A stretch of 64,000 nucleotides of DNA from Microthrixaceae bacterium (GTDB lineage: Bacteria; Actinomycetota; Acidimicrobiia; Acidimicrobiales; Microtrichaceae). The stretch spans positions 45,699 to 109,698 of the forward strand of contig JAMLGJ010000008.1 of assembly GCA_023958095.1 (NCBI GenBank), in the 5' to 3' direction. Both the position numbers and the translations under genes were made by a program. This document shows positions 1-8,503 of this stretch, one piece after another. The notes beneath the pieces are model-generated. The model made no database searches and was not told the origin of the DNA. It was given only the letters and a program-made list of their open reading frames with translations. Each line of letters begins with the position of its first letter. Within the stretch, counting starts at the first letter, position 1.

Positions 1-312
1 GGCCGCCGCGATGCCACCGCGGGCCAGGAGGCGCCAGCCGATGGGGGTCTCGGGTGGGGCGAGGCGGCTCGCCAGCCAGTGCACCGGTGCGTTCACCAGC
101 GTCGATGCCAGCACCGCGAGTCCGGCCGCCATGCCCTGGTGCATCGTGGCCCGGGGCATGAGCGAGGGCCCGTAGGCATCCACGAGCGCCGTCGACTGCA
201 ACGGTGCGGACGGGCTGCTCAGCAGGGGGTTGATCGCCTTGGCCAGTTCGTTCGCGCCGGCGTCGAGCACGGAGCGCGCCTCGCCACCGTTCGATGTGTC
301 CTGCTCGCTCAT
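1..312 (-). CDS. Partial gene: N-terminus of an alpha/beta-hydrolase-type membrane protein
   Basis: Only the first 104 codons are present; the gene leaves the window at its left edge. The start is ATG at 312-310. A hydrophilic leader of about 45 residues is followed by PSLMPR (residues 49-54) and a hydrophobic segment at about 59-80. The PSLxPR motif just before a membrane segment is characteristic of the N-terminal membrane domain found in a family of actinobacterial alpha/beta hydrolases (Abhydrolase_9 N-terminal type). The catalytic part is not in the window, so the enzymatic function is inferred only. It is divergent from the amidase gene, and I see no clear promoter hexamer or Shine-Dalgarno in the 146-bp gap. 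Confidence 0.55.
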   Translation of the reverse strand, partial: MSEQDTSNGGEARSVLDAGANELAKAINPLLSSPSAPLQSTALVDAYGPSLMPRATMHQGMAAGLAVLASTLVNAPVHWLASRLAPPETPIGWRLLARGGIAAA

Positions 313-458
313 TGCGTCTCCAAGTCTGTTCCTGCGTGCCGGTCGACATGGCACGTCCACCGCACCGGTCGGCCACCCGGTGGCATCCACAAGCATTCTG
401 CCCCATACGACCTGAACTGCGTTCGACATTGACCGACGGCTGCTGCGAGACTTCGCAC

Positions 459-2000
459 ATGACCGATACTCCCTGGCTGGACGACGCATGCTCACTGGTG
501 GACGCCTTCCGCAAGGGTGAGCGATCCCCGACCGAGGAGCTCGAGGCGACCTTCGGGGCGATCGAACGCAGCGACCTCAACTGCTTCTCCTTCCTGGATC
601 GCGACCGTGCGATGGCGGCGGCCGAGTCGGCTGACGTGTCCAAGCCCTTCGGTGGGGTCCCCTTCGGGATCAAGGAGCTCGACCAGGTCCAGGGTTGGCC
701 CGACACCCAGGCGTCGCTGCTGTTCGCCGACCGCATCGCCGGCTACACCGGCAACACCGTCGGACGGGCGATCGACGTCGGCGGCGCGGTGCCGGTGGGC
801 TTGACCACCGCGAGCGAGTTCGGTGGGCTCAACGTCAGTGTCACGAAGCTCAACGGCGTGACCCACAACCCCTGGCGCCACGGCCGCACCTGCGGCGGCT
901 CGTCCTGCGGGAGTGCCTCGGCGGTCGCAGGCGGGCTCGTCTCGCTGGCATCCGGTGGCGACGGCGGCGGCTCCCTTCGGATCCCCGGTGGCTACACCGG
1001 GCTGATCGGCTTCAAGGGAACCTACGGACGCACCACCCGTGGCCCCTCGGCCTACTCACGTCCGGGCACTGTGGTCCTCGGCAACATGGCCCGTTCGGTG
1101 CGCGACGCAGCCCGCTACTACGACGTGGTGTGCGGACTGGATCCGACCGATCCGACGTCGCTGCCCTCCTCGGGCACATGGGAGGCCGACCTTGGCACCC
1201 ACGAGCTCAAGGGCCGCAAGGTCGCGATCCTGCCCTCCATCGGTGGGGTGAAGCTCGAGCCCGGGGTGGAGGAACGCATCCGGGCCGCGGCGGGCGAGCT
1301 GGTGGCCGCCGCCGGGATGATCCCCGTCGACATCACCCTCGAGCTGCCGAACCTCGCCGCCCAGTGGGCGATGGGCAACGTGTCCACCCTCGTCCCCGAG
1401 CTGGGAGCGGACTGGCCCCGCCGCCGCAAGGACCTCACCTACGAGATGGAGGTGGGCATGATGCTGGCGGAGACCTTCTACAACATCCACGTCGCCGGCG
1501 TGGCGGAGGAACGTCGCGTGCGCGCCTACCAGGCGATGGCACAGGCCTTCTCGCAGGTCGACTTCATCATGTGTGCCACCAACCCGGGGCCGGCCTTCCC
1601 CGCGGAGAAGACCAACAGCAGCCCGGAGCGGACGCCACTCGACGTGCTACAGGACAACACCGCTGCGGACCTCGCTGCACGCACCGGGCTCAAGGCACTG
1701 CGCATCGCCGCGGGCATCGCACCACGACTGCCGAACGCGATCCTCGACTTCGTGACCGAGAACGCGCCGGACGTCGTGACGATGGGTGGCCTCACCATCA
1801 TCTCGAACCTCTACGGCAACCCCGCGGTGTCGATTCCCGCCGGCACCGTCGACGGCCTACCCGTCGGCCTGCAGGTACTCGGCCGCCACCACGAGGACGC
1901 CCTGCTGTTCGACGTGGCCCTGGCCGCGGAACGCCACATGCCCTGGCCCCTGGTGGCGCCGCCGGTCAGCCGGGCCGCCGGTGAACGAGTGGGTGCCTGA
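459..2000 (+). CDS. Amidase-signature family hydrolase
   Basis: A 513-residue cytoplasmic amidase that should hydrolyse a carboxamide to acid and ammonia. The Ser-cisSer-Lys triad is visible: Lys72 in GIKELD, the glycine/serine loop GGSSCGSAS with cis-Ser148, and the nucleophile Ser172 in GSLRIPGG. The length is normal for the family. ATG at 459 was chosen because the family N-terminus begins there; the reading frame stays open further upstream but has no similarity to the family. Substrate cannot be told. Glutamyl-tRNA amidotransferase subunit A is unlikely because no gatB/gatC neighbours are present. It lies just upstream of an efflux-pump gene on the same strand, about 70 bp apart. Confidence 0.88.
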   Translation: MTDTPWLDDACSLVDAFRKGERSPTEELEATFGAIERSDLNCFSFLDRDRAMAAAESADVSKPFGGVPFGIKELDQVQGWPDTQASLLFADRIAGYTGNTVGRAIDVGGAVPVGLTTASEFGGLNVSVTKLNGVTHNPWRHGRTCGGSSCGSASAVAGGLVSLASGGDGGGSLRIPGGYTGLIGFKGTYGRTTRGPSAYSRPGTVVLGNMARSVRDAARYYDVVCGLDPTDPTSLPSSGTWEADLGTHELKGRKVAILPSIGGVKLEPGVEERIRAAAGELVAAAGMIPVDITLELPNLAAQWAMGNVSTLVPELGADWPRRRKDLTYEMEVGMMLAETFYNIHVAGVAEERRVRAYQAMAQAFSQVDFIMCATNPGPAFPAEKTNSSPERTPLDVLQDNTAADLAARTGLKALRIAAGIAPRLPNAILDFVTENAPDVVTMGGLTIISNLYGNPAVSIPAGTVDGLPVGLQVLGRHHEDALLFDVALAAERHMPWPLVAPPVSRAAGERVGA

Positions 2001-2070
2001 GCGGGTCCGCCACCCGCCCACCACCAACCGAGTCCGCGGCTGTTGCGGTCGCGGCGGCAATAGTTCTGCG

Positions 2071-3714
2071 GTGACCTCCACAGACCTCCGATCCATCCCG
2101 CCGGCGACCGTGGAACGCCCCTGGGCCGCGCTCGGAGCGCTGCTCGCAGGGCTGAGCATCATCATCATCGACGGCAGCATCGTGAACGTGCTGCTGCCCG
2201 ACATGGTCAGCGACATCGGGCTCACCCAGACCGACGCCCAGTGGGTCAACAGCATCTACTCACTGGTCTTCGCCGCACTCCTGATCACCGTCGGTTCGCT
2301 GGCGGACCGCTTCGGCCGTCGCAGGTTGTTCCTGATCGGAACCGTCGTGTTCATGGCGGCTTCGTTGGGGAGCGCGTCCGCCGGTGACGCCACGACGCTG
2401 ATCGCATTCCGGGCGGTGCAGGCACTCGGGGCCTCGATGATGCTGCCGTCGTCCATAGCGGTGGTCAACGTGCTGTTCACCGGGGAGCGCCGGGCCGCGG
2501 CGTTCGGACTCTGGGGCGCCGTGTTCGGAGGAGCCGCCGCATTGGGTCCCCTGCTGGGCGGCTTCCTCGCCGAGGAGTTCTCGTGGCGCTGGGCGTTCCT
2601 GGTCAACATCCCGGTCGGCCTCCTGGCGGGCATCGCAGTGCGGGTGTTCGTTCCCGAGACGACCGGGCCGCGCGGGAACGGGTTCGACCCGCTCGGTGTA
2701 CTCCTGAGCGCCTCGGGCCTGGCGCTGGTGGTGTTCGGCCTGATCGAGGGTCAGGACTACGGATGGTGGACCGCGACCGCCGGGTTCGACCTCGGACCGC
2801 TGCAGCTCGCGGCCGGCGGCCTCTCGGTGGTTCCGGTGAGCATCGCCCTGGGGACGATCCTCGGGGCCACCCTGGTCCTCTGGGAGCGCCACCGGGCGAG
2901 TGCGGGGCGCCCGCAGTTGATCCGCCTCGAGTTGTTCGGGATACGCCGCTACGGATTCGGGAACGTCGTGGCACTGGTGGTGAGCCTCGGGGAGTTCGGG
3001 ATCCTGTTCGTGCTGCCGCTGTGGATCCAGGCGGTGCACGGCTACGACCCACTCGTGACCGGTGCGATCCTCGCGACCCTGGCCGTGGGCACGCTCGGAG
3101 CGGGTGGGGCGGCCCGTCACGTTGCGGCCGCGCTCGGTGCCACCTGGGTGGTCCGTCTCGGGATGGCCCTGGAGATCACCGGCATCATCGCCATCGGGCT
3201 GACGCTGTCGGTGACACGCAGCCCGTGGTGGTTGGCCGTGGGCCTCGTCGTGTACGGCCTCGGGGTCGGCTTCGCCACCGCACAGCTCACCAACGTGGTG
3301 CTCGAGGACGTTCCCGAGGAGGCCTCGGGTCAGGCATCGGCCATGACCTCCACGTTCCGCCAGGTCGGCTCCGCGCTCGGGGCGGCCTGTCTCGGGGCGG
3401 TCCTGTTCGGTTCCCTCGGGGCGAACCTCCTGGGCTCCCTCCGGGACGACAAGGGCATCTCGGAGGAACAGGCCGAGCAGATCACCGAGGAGGTGCGTGA
3501 CTCCGCGGGCCAGGCCATCACCCAGCTCGAGGAGGTACCCGAGCTGGCTCCCGAGGCCGACGACTCCAAGGTGGCCTTCACCGACGCGGCGCGCACCACC
3601 GCATGGGTGGCGGCCGGGTTCGTGACGCTGGGCCTGCTGGTGAGCTTCGGGCTACCACGCAGCCCGACGGCACGCGACCCCGGGGTGGGCACCCGAGGAG
3701 CCACGGGGGCCTGA
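2071..3714 (+). CDS. MFS efflux transporter, DHA2 (14-TMS) type
   Basis: A 547-residue inner-membrane proton-driven exporter of the EmrB/QacA (DHA2) class. The loop between helices 2 and 3 carries GSLADRFGRRR, the major-facilitator signature; helix 5 has the antiporter-like GGAAALGPLLGGFLA segment followed by WRWAFLVNIP, typical of DHA2 proteins. The length and hydrophobicity fit 14 membrane segments. A charged loop (about residues 470-515, rich in Glu and Gln) precedes the last helix. GTG at 2071 gives the expected short N-terminus; GTG at 2110 is an alternative. No Shine-Dalgarno is evident. The substrate, drug or metabolite, is unknown. Confidence 0.9.
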   Translation: MTSTDLRSIPPATVERPWAALGALLAGLSIIIIDGSIVNVLLPDMVSDIGLTQTDAQWVNSIYSLVFAALLITVGSLADRFGRRRLFLIGTVVFMAASLGSASAGDATTLIAFRAVQALGASMMLPSSIAVVNVLFTGERRAAAFGLWGAVFGGAAALGPLLGGFLAEEFSWRWAFLVNIPVGLLAGIAVRVFVPETTGPRGNGFDPLGVLLSASGLALVVFGLIEGQDYGWWTATAGFDLGPLQLAAGGLSVVPVSIALGTILGATLVLWERHRASAGRPQLIRLELFGIRRYGFGNVVALVVSLGEFGILFVLPLWIQAVHGYDPLVTGAILATLAVGTLGAGGAARHVAAALGATWVVRLGMALEITGIIAIGLTLSVTRSPWWLAVGLVVYGLGVGFATAQLTNVVLEDVPEEASGQASAMTSTFRQVGSALGAACLGAVLFGSLGANLLGSLRDDKGISEEQAEQITEEVRDSAGQAITQLEEVPELAPEADDSKVAFTDAARTTAWVAAGFVTLGLLVSFGLPRSPTARDPGVGTRGATGA

Positions 3715-3758
3715 GCGGGCGGAGTCGCCGGACGCGGCCGCCCGACCGGCTGGAGGTC

Positions 3759-4778
3759 TCAGCCGAGGACCAGCTCCGCGGCTGCACGCATCTGGTCGGG
3801 TCCCGACGGGTACATCGTGACCGTGGTGACGGGACTCTCGCGCCAGACCTCGAGGCGCTCCGCGATCCGCTCCCTGGGCCCCACGAGCGATATCTCGTCC
3901 GCGAACTCGCTGGGCACCACTCCCACGGCCTCGTCCTTGCGACCCGCGAGGAACAGCTCCTGGATGCGGTGGGCCTCCTCCTCGAAGCCCATCCGTGCCA
4001 TGAGGTCGGTGTGGAAGTTCTTGCCCCTGGCACCCATGCCCCCGATGTAGAAGGCGAGCATCGCCTTGACCGGGGCGAGGCCGGCCTCGACGTCGTCGGT
4101 GATGTTGATGTTGGCCATGGCGATGATCTCGAAGCCATCCCTGGCCCCAGCCAGCTGCTCCGCGTAGACCTCCTGGCGGAACGGCGAGTAGTACAGCGGG
4201 ATCCAGCCGTCCGCGATCTCCGCGGTCATGGTCACGTTCTTCGGCCCCTCGGCACCCAGGAAGATCGGGATCTCGCGGCGCAGGGGATGCGTGATCGACT
4301 TGAGGGGCTTGCCGAGTCCCATCGAACCGGGACCGTGGTAGGGGTGCTGGTAGAACTCGCCGTCGAACTCGAGGGGTTCCTCCCGGGCGAGCACGCGCCG
4401 GATGATCTCCACGTACTCCCTCGTGCGTGCCAGGGGCTTGCGGTACGGCTGTCCGTACCAGCCCTCCACCACCTGGGGGCCGGACGCGCCCAGCCCCAGC
4501 ACGAGCCTTCCGTTGCTCAGGTGGTCGAGGGTGATGGCGTGCATCGCGGTCGCGGTCGGCGTGCGCGCCGAGAGCTGCACCACCGAGGTGCCGAGGCGGA
4601 TCCGGCTGGTGTGGCCGGCGAGGTAGGCGAGGGGCGAGAAGACGTCGGAACCCCACGCCTCGGCGGTCCACACCGAGTCGAACCCGAGGTCCTCCGCGAG
4701 CTTCGTGGCCTCGAGCAGGTTGGCCGGTGGCAGCTGGCCCCAGTAGCCCCAGATCATGCCGAGCTGAAGATCGTCCAT
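3759..4778 (-). CDS. LLM-class (luciferase-like) F420-dependent oxidoreductase
   Basis: A 339-residue TIM-barrel flavin/F420-type oxidoreductase. The family N-terminus (GMIWGYWG, then AEDLGFDSVWTAEAWGSD) is followed by LGTSVVQLSARTP, DHLSNGRLVLGLGASGPQV and the usual C-terminal GPRERIAERL region. In actinobacteria most relatives of this type use deazaflavin F420, so that cofactor is inferred rather than seen. ATG at 4778 is preceded by GGAAGGAACAC, a Shine-Dalgarno at proper distance. It follows the enoyl-CoA hydratase gene by 61 bp on the same strand, so the two probably form an operon acting on acyl-CoA or a similar carbon chain. The substrate is unknown. Confidence 0.88.
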   Translation of the reverse strand: MDDLQLGMIWGYWGQLPPANLLEATKLAEDLGFDSVWTAEAWGSDVFSPLAYLAGHTSRIRLGTSVVQLSARTPTATAMHAITLDHLSNGRLVLGLGASGPQVVEGWYGQPYRKPLARTREYVEIIRRVLAREEPLEFDGEFYQHPYHGPGSMGLGKPLKSITHPLRREIPIFLGAEGPKNVTMTAEIADGWIPLYYSPFRQEVYAEQLAGARDGFEIIAMANINITDDVEAGLAPVKAMLAFYIGGMGARGKNFHTDLMARMGFEEEAHRIQELFLAGRKDEAVGVVPSEFADEISLVGPRERIAERLEVWRESPVTTVTMYPSGPDQMRAAAELVLG

Positions 4779-4839
4779 GTGTTCCTTCCCGGCCGTCGCG
4801 TCGACCGTCGGATCGGGCAGCGGCGACCCCCGCTGCTGC

Positions 4840-5649
4840 TCAGCGCCCCTTGAACTCGGGGGTCCGCTTCTCCTTGAAGGCCCTGGGGCCCTCCTTGGCG
4901 TCCTCGGAGGCGAAGACGTCCCAACCGTAGGTGAACTCGTGTTCGAGCGCCTCGGTTTCGCGCATGCCGTTGGTCTCGCGCAGCGTGCGCAGGATGGCCT
5001 GCACCGCGAGCGGGCCGTTGGCACATATGCGCTGGCCTATCTCCACGGCACGTTCCAGCGCGCTGCCGTCGTCCACCACGTGGCCGACCAGGCCCAGCTC
5101 GAGGGCGCGCGCGGCGGTGATGTGGTCCCCGGTCAGCAGCAGCTCACAGGCAACCGTCCAGGGGATCTGGCGGGGAATGCGGACCGCCGAACCACCCATC
5201 GGGTACAGCGACCACCGCGCCTCGGAGATCCCGAAGCGGGCGGAGCGGCCCGCGACGCGGATCTCGGTGGCACCCAGCAGCTCGGTGCCCCCTGCGATGG
5301 CCGTACCCTCCATCGCGGCGATGATCGGCACCTGGGGGCGCCAGGAACGCAGCAGAGCCTTCCATGGCAGGTCGGGATCCTCGGCCAGGCGGGCCTGGAC
5401 GTCGATACCCGACTCCGCGTCGCCCGAGTGACCCGAGGCCATCTCCTTGAGGTCCGCCCCGGAACAGAAGTTGCCACCGGCACCGGTGAGCACGAGTGCC
5501 CTCACCTCGGGGTTCTGGTCGGCCTCGGTGAACGCATCGAGCATGCGGACCAGCATCTCGCCGTTGATGGCGTTCTGGCGCTCGGGACGGTTGAGTGTCG
5601 CGATCAGCAGGTGGCCATCGCGTTCGGTCAGCAGGGCAGGTTCGCTCAC
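4840..5649 (-). CDS. Enoyl-CoA hydratase/isomerase (crotonase) family
   Basis: A 269-residue crotonase-fold protein, cytoplasmic, acting on acyl-CoA thioesters. RPERQNAIN (about 21-29) and [12 protein letters not shown] form the first half of the oxyanion hole; [19 protein letters not shown] supplies the second. The catalytic-loop region reads [14 protein letters not shown], with a Glu where the second acid of hydratases often lies. The start is GTG at 5649 with GGGGGA seven bases upstream. It is transcribed first in an operon with the F420-type oxidoreductase. Its promoter (hexamer at 5691-5696) adjoins the palindrome at 5707-5718, suggesting repression by a TetR-type regulator. The exact step (hydratase or isomerase) is not determinable. 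Confidence 0.88.
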   Translation of the reverse strand: MSEPALLTERDGHLLIATLNRPERQNAINGEMLVRMLDAFTEADQNPEVRALVLTGAGGNFCSGADLKEMASGHSGDAESGIDVQARLAEDPDLPWKALLRSWRPQVPIIAAMEGTAIAGGTELLGATEIRVAGRSARFGISEARWSLYPMGGSAVRIPRQIPWTVACELLLTGDHITAARALELGLVGHVVDDGSALERAVEIGQRICANGPLAVQAILRTLRETNGMRETEALEHEFTYGWDVFASEDAKEGPRAFKEKRTPEFKGR

Positions 5650-5690
5650 GGTTCCCCCAGGAGTCGGTGGTCGGCTGGTGCCAGCGGGTC

Positions 5691-5696
5691 ACCCTA
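5691..5696 (-). promoter_or_regulatory. Probable -10 TAGGGT of the enoyl-CoA hydratase gene
   Basis: TAGGGT on the minus strand, about 42 bp before the GTG at 5649, leaving a leader that holds the GGGGGA ribosome-binding site. The palindrome at 5707-5718 sits directly upstream. Confidence 0.5.
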
Positions 5697-5706
5697 GGTC
5701 GCCACG

Positions 5707-5718
5707 AGAACGCGTTCT
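5707..5718. promoter_or_regulatory. Palindromic operator AGAACGCGTTCT between divergent genes
   Basis: A perfect 12-bp palindrome. It lies at -43 to -32 from the presumed start of the leaderless gene at 5750 and next to the -10 of the opposite enoyl-CoA hydratase gene. The core AAC-GC-GTT matches the half-site spacing of KstR-type TetR repressors (TNNAACNNGTTNNA), with one outer base off. Confidence 0.55.
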
Positions 5719-5737
5719 AGTTGCAGCCCGTGAGGGG

Positions 5738-5743
5738 TAGCCT
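5738..5743 (+). promoter_or_regulatory. Leaderless-type -10 TAGCCT
   Basis: TAGCCT followed by 6 nt and the GTG start at 5750. Confidence 0.55.
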
Positions 5744-5749
5744 GCAGGA

Positions 5750-6469
5750 GTGCCGCGGGTCTACATCCACGAGGTCGTCGAGGTGGACGGCACCCGGCGC
5801 GCCGACTACCAGCACCACATGACCGCCAACTGGGTTCCGGAGTCAGCCGCGGTGCGGCGCCAGCGCTGCTTCGGCGTGTTCACCCTCGTCGGCTCCACCG
5901 GACCATGGCCGCGGGTGGTGAACCTGTGGGAGTACGACTCCTGGGAGGATCTGGCCCACAACTTCTCGCACGAACTCGGCACGCCGGGTCACCGCGACCC
6001 CGCCCTGGCGCGCTGGTGGGCCGCCGCCGCATCCTTCAGGAAGGGCGGCCACGACCGCATCCTCGTCGAGCACCCCTCGAACCCCGGTGTGCAGCACTGG
6101 GAGTCCAGGGGCGGCACCGCAGCGGCCGCCTACCTGCACGAGGTGTTCACCACCCCCGTCGGTGGTGCACTCCGACTCGCGGAGGAACTCGCCGGAGGGG
6201 CCGTCGAGGCGATGTCACGGTGGGCCATCGAACCGGTCGGGCTGTGGCACACCGCCATGCGCGGCGACGACGAGGTCGTGGCCCTGTGGCGGGTACCCGA
6301 CTGGGACTCCTGGTCGGCACACGAAGGAGCCAGCGCCTCGGGCGGCGGCTACCAGCCCGACGGGATCACGGGCAGGCAGCGCTGGTTGCTGGTGGACGCG
6401 CAGCTCTCGCCGCTGCGCACGGGCCGCCAACCCACCGAGGCGGACCGCCGCCCACTGTCCCGCGAGTAG
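5750..6469 (+). CDS. Conserved hypothetical, NIPSNAP/dimeric alpha-beta barrel-like
   Basis: A 239-residue soluble protein without signal peptide or membrane segment. Two halves resemble each other: each has a Tyr-x-His-Glu-Val strand (YIHEVVEV near residue 5; YLHEVFTT near 127) and a Trp-rich strand (LWEYDSWEDL near 64; LWRVPDWDSWSAHEG near 181). This looks like a tandem ferredoxin-like dimeric alpha-beta barrel, as in NIPSNAP or EthD-type proteins, but no catalytic residues can be assigned. The GTG start at 5750 directly follows a leaderless-type hexamer. It diverges from an enoyl-CoA hydratase gene and shares an operator with it, so a role in the same catabolic route is plausible. Confidence 0.7.
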   Translation: MPRVYIHEVVEVDGTRRADYQHHMTANWVPESAAVRRQRCFGVFTLVGSTGPWPRVVNLWEYDSWEDLAHNFSHELGTPGHRDPALARWWAAAASFRKGGHDRILVEHPSNPGVQHWESRGGTAAAAYLHEVFTTPVGGALRLAEELAGGAVEAMSRWAIEPVGLWHTAMRGDDEVVALWRVPDWDSWSAHEGASASGGGYQPDGITGRQRWLLVDAQLSPLRTGRQPTEADRRPLSRE

Positions 6470-6502
6470 CCACCCGGGGGTCCGACCGGCGCCCGGGGGC
6501 CC

Positions 6503-6832
6503 TCAGCGCCGGTGGGTGTCCTTCCAGTCCTTGTACTGGCGCATGAACTCGTCGCGGACGTGCGCGACCGCGGCCCATATGTCCTCGTCGTGCGCGGTGG
6601 CGACGATGTGCGCCCGGCCCAGGTCGGCTTCGAAGGTGACCTTCTGTTCCTTGCCGTCGCGGTCCTTCACGAGCAGCTCCAGGGTCACCTGGTTCGCGGA
6701 CAGGCCATTGAGGCGATGTTCCACCGGTTGCAGGATCTCGTGGACCTTCTCGGAGTCCGATGCATGGAACCCGTGGCCCAGGATCAGGCACTTCTCGACC
6801 GTTGCCGGGTCTTGGGGGGCTTGGCTCGTCAT
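6503..6832 (-). CDS. Ribosome hibernation factor-like protein (HPF/YfiA fold)
   Basis: A 109-residue protein. The stretch from about residue 28 (ILQPVEHRLNGL) through VTLELLVKDRDGKEQKVTFE, a short acidic turn, HIVATAHDEDIWAAVAHV and a basic C-terminal helix matches the beta-alpha-beta-beta-beta-alpha pattern of HPF/YfiA proteins that occupy the ribosomal decoding channel. It lacks the long-HPF dimerisation domain, so it would be a short form. ATG at 6832 lies 10 bp after the stop of the dehydrogenase gene, as last gene of that operon; a longer frame begins within the dehydrogenase and is not credible. No strong Shine-Dalgarno is present. The family call is by pattern only. Confidence 0.6.
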   Translation of the reverse strand: MTSQAPQDPATVEKCLILGHGFHASDSEKVHEILQPVEHRLNGLSANQVTLELLVKDRDGKEQKVTFEADLGRAHIVATAHDEDIWAAVAHVRDEFMRQYKDWKDTHRR

Positions 6833-6842
6833 GTGAGAGGTT

Positions 6843-7652
6843 CTACCAGCCCTCGGCGCCGGGCTCGTAGTCAGGCAACCCCAGTGCGAGGGTCGGATGG
6901 TCGATGCCACCGTCCACCTCGAGCACCTTGCCGGTGATGTAGGAGCCCGCCGGGGAGCACAGGTAGAGCACCGCAGAGGCGATGTCCTCGGGTGTGCCGA
7001 GACGCCTCAGCGGGGTGTTCGCCTCCATCACCGCACGCAGGTCCTCGGTGAGCACCTGGTCGAGTGCGTCGGTGGCGACGGAACCCACGGCGATGGCGTT
7101 GACCCGGATGTGTGGTGCCAGATCCATCGCGTTGATGCGGCTCAGGTGCGCCATGGCCGCCTTCGCGGTGCCGTATGCGGCGAACCCGCGGTCGGCCATC
7201 CGGCCGGCGGCGGAGCTGATGTTCACGATCGAACCGCCACCGCTGCGCAGCATCGCCGGAACCACTGCCTTGGTCATCTCGAACGCGGTGGTCACGTTGA
7301 ACGTGAAGGCCTTCTCGAAACTCGCCCGTGAGGTCTCCAGCAGCGGCTTGGGGAACGACCCACCGGCGTTGTTGACGAGGATGTCGACATGTCCGAGGGC
7401 TCCCTCGATGCCGGTGACGACCCCCGCCATCTCCTCGGTGTCCATCACGTCGAAGGGCACGACCCGTGCCCTTCGCCCCAGGGCCTCGACCTCCTCGGCA
7501 ACCGAGATCAGGTCGGCCTCGGTGCGGGCGAGCAGCGCCACGTCGGCTCCGGCCTCGGCGAGCATGAGCGCGCTGGCGCGGCCGATGCCGCGCCCGGCAC
7601 CTGTCACCACGGCCACCCGGCCCTCGACGGAGAAACGCTCCAGTGCTGCCAC
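6843..7652 (-). CDS. Short-chain dehydrogenase/reductase (SDR)
   Basis: A 269-residue classical SDR. The Rossmann motif TGAGRGIG is at 17-24, NNAG at 94-97, and the catalytic Ser around 147 with Tyr160 and Lys164 (YGTAK). The C-terminal region has the usual EVDGG before a variable substrate loop. An Arg follows the first sheet (LARTEAD), which often favours NADP(H). GTG at 7652 has GAGGGA upstream and follows the stop of the second SDR by four bases, so both are cotranscribed. Probably a 3-oxoacyl or alcohol oxidoreductase in lipid metabolism; the substrate is not evident. Confidence 0.9.
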   Translation of the reverse strand: MAALERFSVEGRVAVVTGAGRGIGRASALMLAEAGADVALLARTEADLISVAEEVEALGRRARVVPFDVMDTEEMAGVVTGIEGALGHVDILVNNAGGSFPKPLLETSRASFEKAFTFNVTTAFEMTKAVVPAMLRSGGGSIVNISSAAGRMADRGFAAYGTAKAAMAHLSRINAMDLAPHIRVNAIAVGSVATDALDQVLTEDLRAVMEANTPLRRLGTPEDIASAVLYLCSPAGSYITGKVLEVDGGIDHPTLALGLPDYEPGAEGW

Positions 7653-7656
7653 GGGA

Positions 7657-8469
7657 TCAGTCCCTCAGCGCCGGATGGCTCATCGACAGCAGCGGCACGA
7701 GCAGCCGCTTGGGAACCACGTTCGCGATCGCCGCGGTCACCCGGTTGGCGGCCCCGGGTATGACCACCGGGTGCCCCCGGTCCAGGCCATCCACACCCGC
7801 GCGGGCAACCGCCTCGGCCGGTTCCCACATGAACGACGGCAGCGAACCCTCCGCCTCCCCCGGGGCGAGCCCCGCCGCCTCGCCGAAGCCGGTGTGCACC
7901 GGACCGGGGCACAAAGCGGTGGCGTTCACACCCGTTCCGCGGAGCTCCCCGTCGATGGAGCGCGTGTAGGACAACACGAACGCCTTGGACGCGCCGTAGC
8001 CCGCCTGGCCCGGAAGCGGCTGGAACGCCGCGGTCGAGGCCACGTTGAGCACCGCGCCGCGACCGCGGCGCACCATCGCGGGCAGGAACCTGGTGCAGAG
8101 CTCGGCCAGCGCCACCACGTCGAGTTCGATCATGCCCACCTCGGCGGCCACGTTGCTCCGGTGCACCGGACCCATGGTCGTGAGACCCGCGTTGTTGACG
8201 AGTACGTCCACCTCGAGTCCGGTTGCCTCGATGGCCCCCGACAGGCGTGAGCGGTCGTCGCGGTCGGTCAGGTCCGCTGGCATCACCTCGATGCGCACAC
8301 CCCGGTCGGCGAGCTGGTCACGCAGCTCCTCGAGCCGCCCGGCACGGCGTGCCACGAGGATGAGGCCGTGGCCACGGCGGGCCAGTTCGCGCGCGATCTC
8401 GGCACCGATGCCCGAGGAGGCACCGGTGACCACGGCTGTACGGTCGGGAGCGGGCGTGGGCAGGCTCAT
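7657..8469 (-). CDS. Short-chain dehydrogenase/reductase (SDR)
   Basis: A 270-residue SDR of the DltE/YqjQ-like type. TGASSGIG is at 15-22, NNAG at 92-95, and the catalytic set Ser145, Tyr158, Lys162 (YGASK). The C-terminus is extended by a hydrophobic amphipathic tail (VPKRLLVPLLS), seen in SDRs that associate with membranes or acyl chains. It is first of a three-gene unit (SDR, SDR, HPF-like). A TAGGGT hexamer six bases before the ATG suggests it starts its own leaderless transcript rather than depending on the corA gene 35 bp upstream. Substrate unknown. Confidence 0.9.
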   Translation of the reverse strand: MSLPTPAPDRTAVVTGASSGIGAEIARELARRGHGLILVARRAGRLEELRDQLADRGVRIEVMPADLTDRDDRSRLSGAIEATGLEVDVLVNNAGLTTMGPVHRSNVAAEVGMIELDVVALAELCTRFLPAMVRRGRGAVLNVASTAAFQPLPGQAGYGASKAFVLSYTRSIDGELRGTGVNATALCPGPVHTGFGEAAGLAPGEAEGSLPSFMWEPAEAVARAGVDGLDRGHPVVIPGAANRVTAAIANVVPKRLLVPLLSMSHPALRD

Positions 8470-8475
8470 GGCCAG

Positions 8476-8481
8476 ACCCTA
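8476..8481 (-). promoter_or_regulatory. Leaderless-type -10 TAGGGT
   Basis: Minus-strand TAGGGT, 6 nt, then ATG at 8469 of the SDR gene. Confidence 0.55.
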
Positions 8482-8503
8482 CGCGCCTGTGCGCGGCGTC
8501 GGC

